In this document: in pieces, positions 57,682-59,568 of the stretch | How the letters are laid out: each line of letters begins with the position of its first letter | Numbering within the stretch: the first letter of the stretch is position 1 | Assembly: GCF_000775285.1 (NCBI RefSeq) | Contig: NZ_JJML01000015.1 | Span: 1 to 59,568, forward strand | DNA length: 59,568 nucleotides | DNA from: Neosynechococcus sphagnicola sy1 | GTDB lineage: Bacteria; Cyanobacteriota; Cyanobacteriia; Neosynechococcales; Neosynechococcaceae | Direction: 5' to 3' | Program-made: the position numbers and the translations under genes | Notes under the pieces: model-generated | Database searches by the model: none | Told to the model about the DNA's origin: nothing | The model's input: only the letters and a program-made list of their open reading frames with translations

Positions 57682-58521
57682 TCACGGCACCGGAGCAGGT
57701 TGACGAACTTCACTAGCTCCCACTTCTGGTTCAGAGAGCTTGAGACCAAAGAGCTGACAGGCATTCTGGGTTGTCTGTTGGGCAATCACTGTTAACGGAA
57801 CGCCCCGTAACCGGGACAGCTGCTCAGCAACGTAGCGAACGTAGGCTGGCTCATTCCGAGGCTCTCCCCGCTTGGGAACGGGCGCTAAGAAGGGGCAATC
57901 GGTTTCAATCAACAGGCGATCGCTGGGGACGACTTGGGCTGAAGCTTGAATCTGAAGCGCCTTCTTAAACGTCACAGTGCCACTGAAGCTGATATAAAAC
58001 CCCAAATCTAAAAACCACTGGGTTTCCTCCGGGGTGCCACCCCAGCAGTGCATAACGCCCTGCAGAGAGGGGAGACCATAACGATTGGTAAACTTGTGGA
58101 GAAAATCAGCCATGGGAGCAGCCGCATCCCGACAGTGGACAATCACCGGCAAGTCTAGCTGCTGAGCCACCCGCAGTTGAGCCTCAAAGGCTTGGTATTG
58201 TTGTTGTTGTGCTTCAGACTTGTAGAAGTCTAAACCCGTTTCACCAATGGCAACAACCCGAGAATCGGACTGGGCGAAATTCAGAATTTCCGTAGCAGTT
58301 TCTGGTTGCCACTTCTCAGCATCCAGGGGATGCAAGCCAACGGCAAATGACAACTCTGGGTAAACATTAGCAATTGCCTGAATACCCGGAAACTCCCAAG
58401 GTTCGACACAGGAATGTACCAGGTGGACTACCCCTGCTGCCTGCCACCGTGATCGGACAACCGCTAGATCAGATTGAAACACATCAAAGTTGATGTGGAC
58501 ATGAGTGTCAATCAACTGCAT
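57682..58521 (-). CDS. tatD: TatD-family metal-dependent deoxyribonuclease/hydrolase
   Basis: The N-terminus [13 protein letters not shown] (3-15) supplies the first metal-binding histidines. Further landmarks are [30 protein letters not shown] and [20 protein letters not shown]. The 279-residue length is a little over the usual 260 because of a C-terminal tail. It lies between rpsT and rpoB in the same direction. TatD proteins are exonucleases and may act in DNA repair. Confidence 0.92.
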   Translation of the reverse strand: MQLIDTHVHINFDVFQSDLAVVRSRWQAAGVVHLVHSCVEPWEFPGIQAIANVYPELSFAVGLHPLDAEKWQPETATEILNFAQSDSRVVAIGETGLDFYKSEAQQQQYQAFEAQLRVAQQLDLPVIVHCRDAAAPMADFLHKFTNRYGLPSLQGVMHCWGGTPEETQWFLDLGFYISFSGTVTFKKALQIQASAQVVPSDRLLIETDCPFLAPVPKRGEPRNEPAYVRYVAEQLSRLRGVPLTVIAQQTTQNACQLFGLKLSEPEVGASEVRQPAPVP

Positions 58522-58578
58522 AGATGTGGAAGACTGCCGTAGAGGAGAGGGATGAATTCAGGAAACAAACCGGTTGGT

Positions 58579-58878
58579 TCAGGATGCAATTGACACTGTA
58601 TGCCGCTTAAGGGCATGGGAGAGCAGAGATTTCTTACGAGCGCCGTTGTTAGGATGCAAGACTCCCCGTTTCACAGCCTTGTCAATCTTGCTGTAGGCAG
58701 CCGACAGACTTGTCTGAACTTCCTGCATCAGATCGGGGTTGGGGTTGGCTGCATAGGTTTGAACAGAAGCCAAACACTTCTTCATCAGGGTCTTAACAGC
58801 AGACTTGTAAGCTTTATTGTGCAGACGATTACGCTCAGCAATGCTAACGCGCTTAACAGCAGACTTGATATTAGCCAC
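58579..58878 (-). CDS. rpsT: 30S ribosomal protein S20
   Basis: The 99-residue protein starts [20 protein letters not shown] and contains [17 protein letters not shown] and [20 protein letters not shown] with the basic tail [11 protein letters not shown]. These are the conserved RNA-binding helices of S20. It is the first gene of the leftward block leading to rpoB. It is divergent from hisD. Confidence 0.96.
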   Translation of the reverse strand: MANIKSAVKRVSIAERNRLHNKAYKSAVKTLMKKCLASVQTYAANPNPDLMQEVQTSLSAAYSKIDKAVKRGVLHPNNGARKKSLLSHALKRHTVSIAS

Positions 58879-59079
58879 AATCAGTTCCGGAGATGATTGA
58901 TTGAAAATACACGAGGTCTATTAGTGTAGCACCAATAGCTGCGCTTGTGTGGCCTCTCCATTCAAAAAAATCCGGGTTAAGCTAAGGTTGTGAGTATTGG
59001 TGATCCAGAGTCTAGGTCAAGATCCTGAATCTCAACCGATGCTCAACGAGGTAGTTCCTGAGATTGGCATTCCAACTCC

Positions 59080-59568
59080 ATGCTGCGAATCATTACTCAG
59101 TGGGCTGAGGCATTAACTGAGCTACGACGGATTTGTAATCGTACCCACGACGACCAGGTTGTGCATAAAGAGGCAACGGTTCGGGAAGTCCTCCAGGCTG
59201 TCAAACGTCAAGGAGACCGGGCACTCTTACACTACACAGCTGAATTTGATCGGCAAAGCCTGAAACCTGAAGAGCTACGGGTGACGGGGTCAGAGTTAGA
59301 TGCTGCTTACCAGCAGGTTTCCAAAGATCTCCTGGATGCCATTCAGTTCGCCTGTCAGCAGATTGAGACCTTTCATCGGCAGCGAGTCCCCCAAAGCTGG
59401 GTTCATTTTGGAGAGGATGGCGTGGTTCTAGGGAAGCGCTACACCCCTGTGGATCGGGCAGGACTTTACACACCGGGCGGGTTGGCAGCCTATCCCAGTA
59501 CGGTGTTGATGAATGCCATTCCCGCGAAGGTGGCTGGAGTTCCCCGAATTGTCATGGTGAACCCCCCC
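59080..59568 (+). CDS. hisD: Histidinol dehydrogenase, N-terminal part (cut by the window edge)
   Basis: The ATG at 59080 opens 163 codons to the right edge with no stop. MLRIITQWAEALTELRRIC begins a typical HisD start, followed by VREVLQAVKRQGDRALLHYT and the family motif DRAGLYTPGGLAAYPSTVLM, then AIPAKVAGVPRIVMVNPP. The enzyme oxidises histidinol to histidine in two steps. The catalytic and zinc residues lie beyond the edge. It is divergent from rpsT. Confidence 0.93.
   Translation, partial: MLRIITQWAEALTELRRICNRTHDDQVVHKEATVREVLQAVKRQGDRALLHYTAEFDRQSLKPEELRVTGSELDAAYQQVSKDLLDAIQFACQQIETFHRQRVPQSWVHFGEDGVVLGKRYTPVDRAGLYTPGGLAAYPSTVLMNAIPAKVAGVPRIVMVNPP

Overview
The window is a cyanobacterial chromosome segment. 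It carries genes found only or mainly in oxygenic phototrophs: psbK, psbZ, psb34, the split RNA polymerase subunits rpoC1/rpoC2, and DUF1997 and DUF3318 proteins. The HIP1 octamer GCGATCGC, typical of many cyanobacteria, recurs throughout (for example at 7452, 12523, 19816 and 25155). Gene families and moderate GC suggest a Leptolyngbya- or Synechococcales-like lineage, but that is inference only.

Layout. 1-384: the 5' part of an IS630-type transposase. 514-4608: an M48 peptidase, then a leftward operon of zinc-ribbon/FHA protein, small FHA protein and a Ser/Thr kinase-like protein without a DFG motif, then pgl. 4852-8939: a divergent flavoprotein and an ABC-2 exporter pair. 9241-14097: a small conserved protein, tgt, psbK, cutA, a membrane protein and nadE. 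14480-20495: small secreted proteins, an orphan FhaC/ShlB-type pore, alpha-glucan phosphorylase and a 143-bp MITE. 20569-27144: an exopolysaccharide-type sugar transferase and glycosyltransferase, DUF1997, DUF3318, a CNNM/CorC-like protein and a GT2-GtrA protein. 27337-31923: queA with Mini-RNase III, then arsM with an AhpD-like arsenosugar-associated protein and an HMA-like protein. 32009-33808: tRNA-Asp, tRNA-Gly, the psbZ-ribH pair and psb34. 34030-41354: various housekeeping and transport genes and two flavin oxidoreductases. 41598-43359: a TnpA-less TnpB element with a divergent ribbon-helix-helix gene. 43360-47922: cobA, a SpoIIM/membrane/RDD group and a LuxR-type response regulator. 48146-58878: the leftward block rpsT, tatD, rpoB, rpoC1, rpoC2. 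59080 to the edge: the start of hisD.

A pattern dominates the window. Nine loci (IS630 transposase, kinase, the 9241 protein, tgt, the 11700 membrane protein, a glycosyltransferase, arsM, spoIIM and rpoC2) are each split by one extra base in a mononucleotide run; the membrane protein has two such runs. Removing the extra base restores a family-like reading frame every time. Because rpoC2 and tgt are among them, systematic homopolymer over-calling in the assembly is the simplest explanation. I therefore annotate the genes with restored extents. The tnpB lesion is different: it is an in-frame TGA.

The most interesting biology is the TnpB/RHH element with a perfect palindrome in the divergent promoter region. 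Next come the FHA-FHA-pseudokinase operon, the MITE with TTA target duplications, and several small secreted or multidomain proteins that I cannot assign to a known function.
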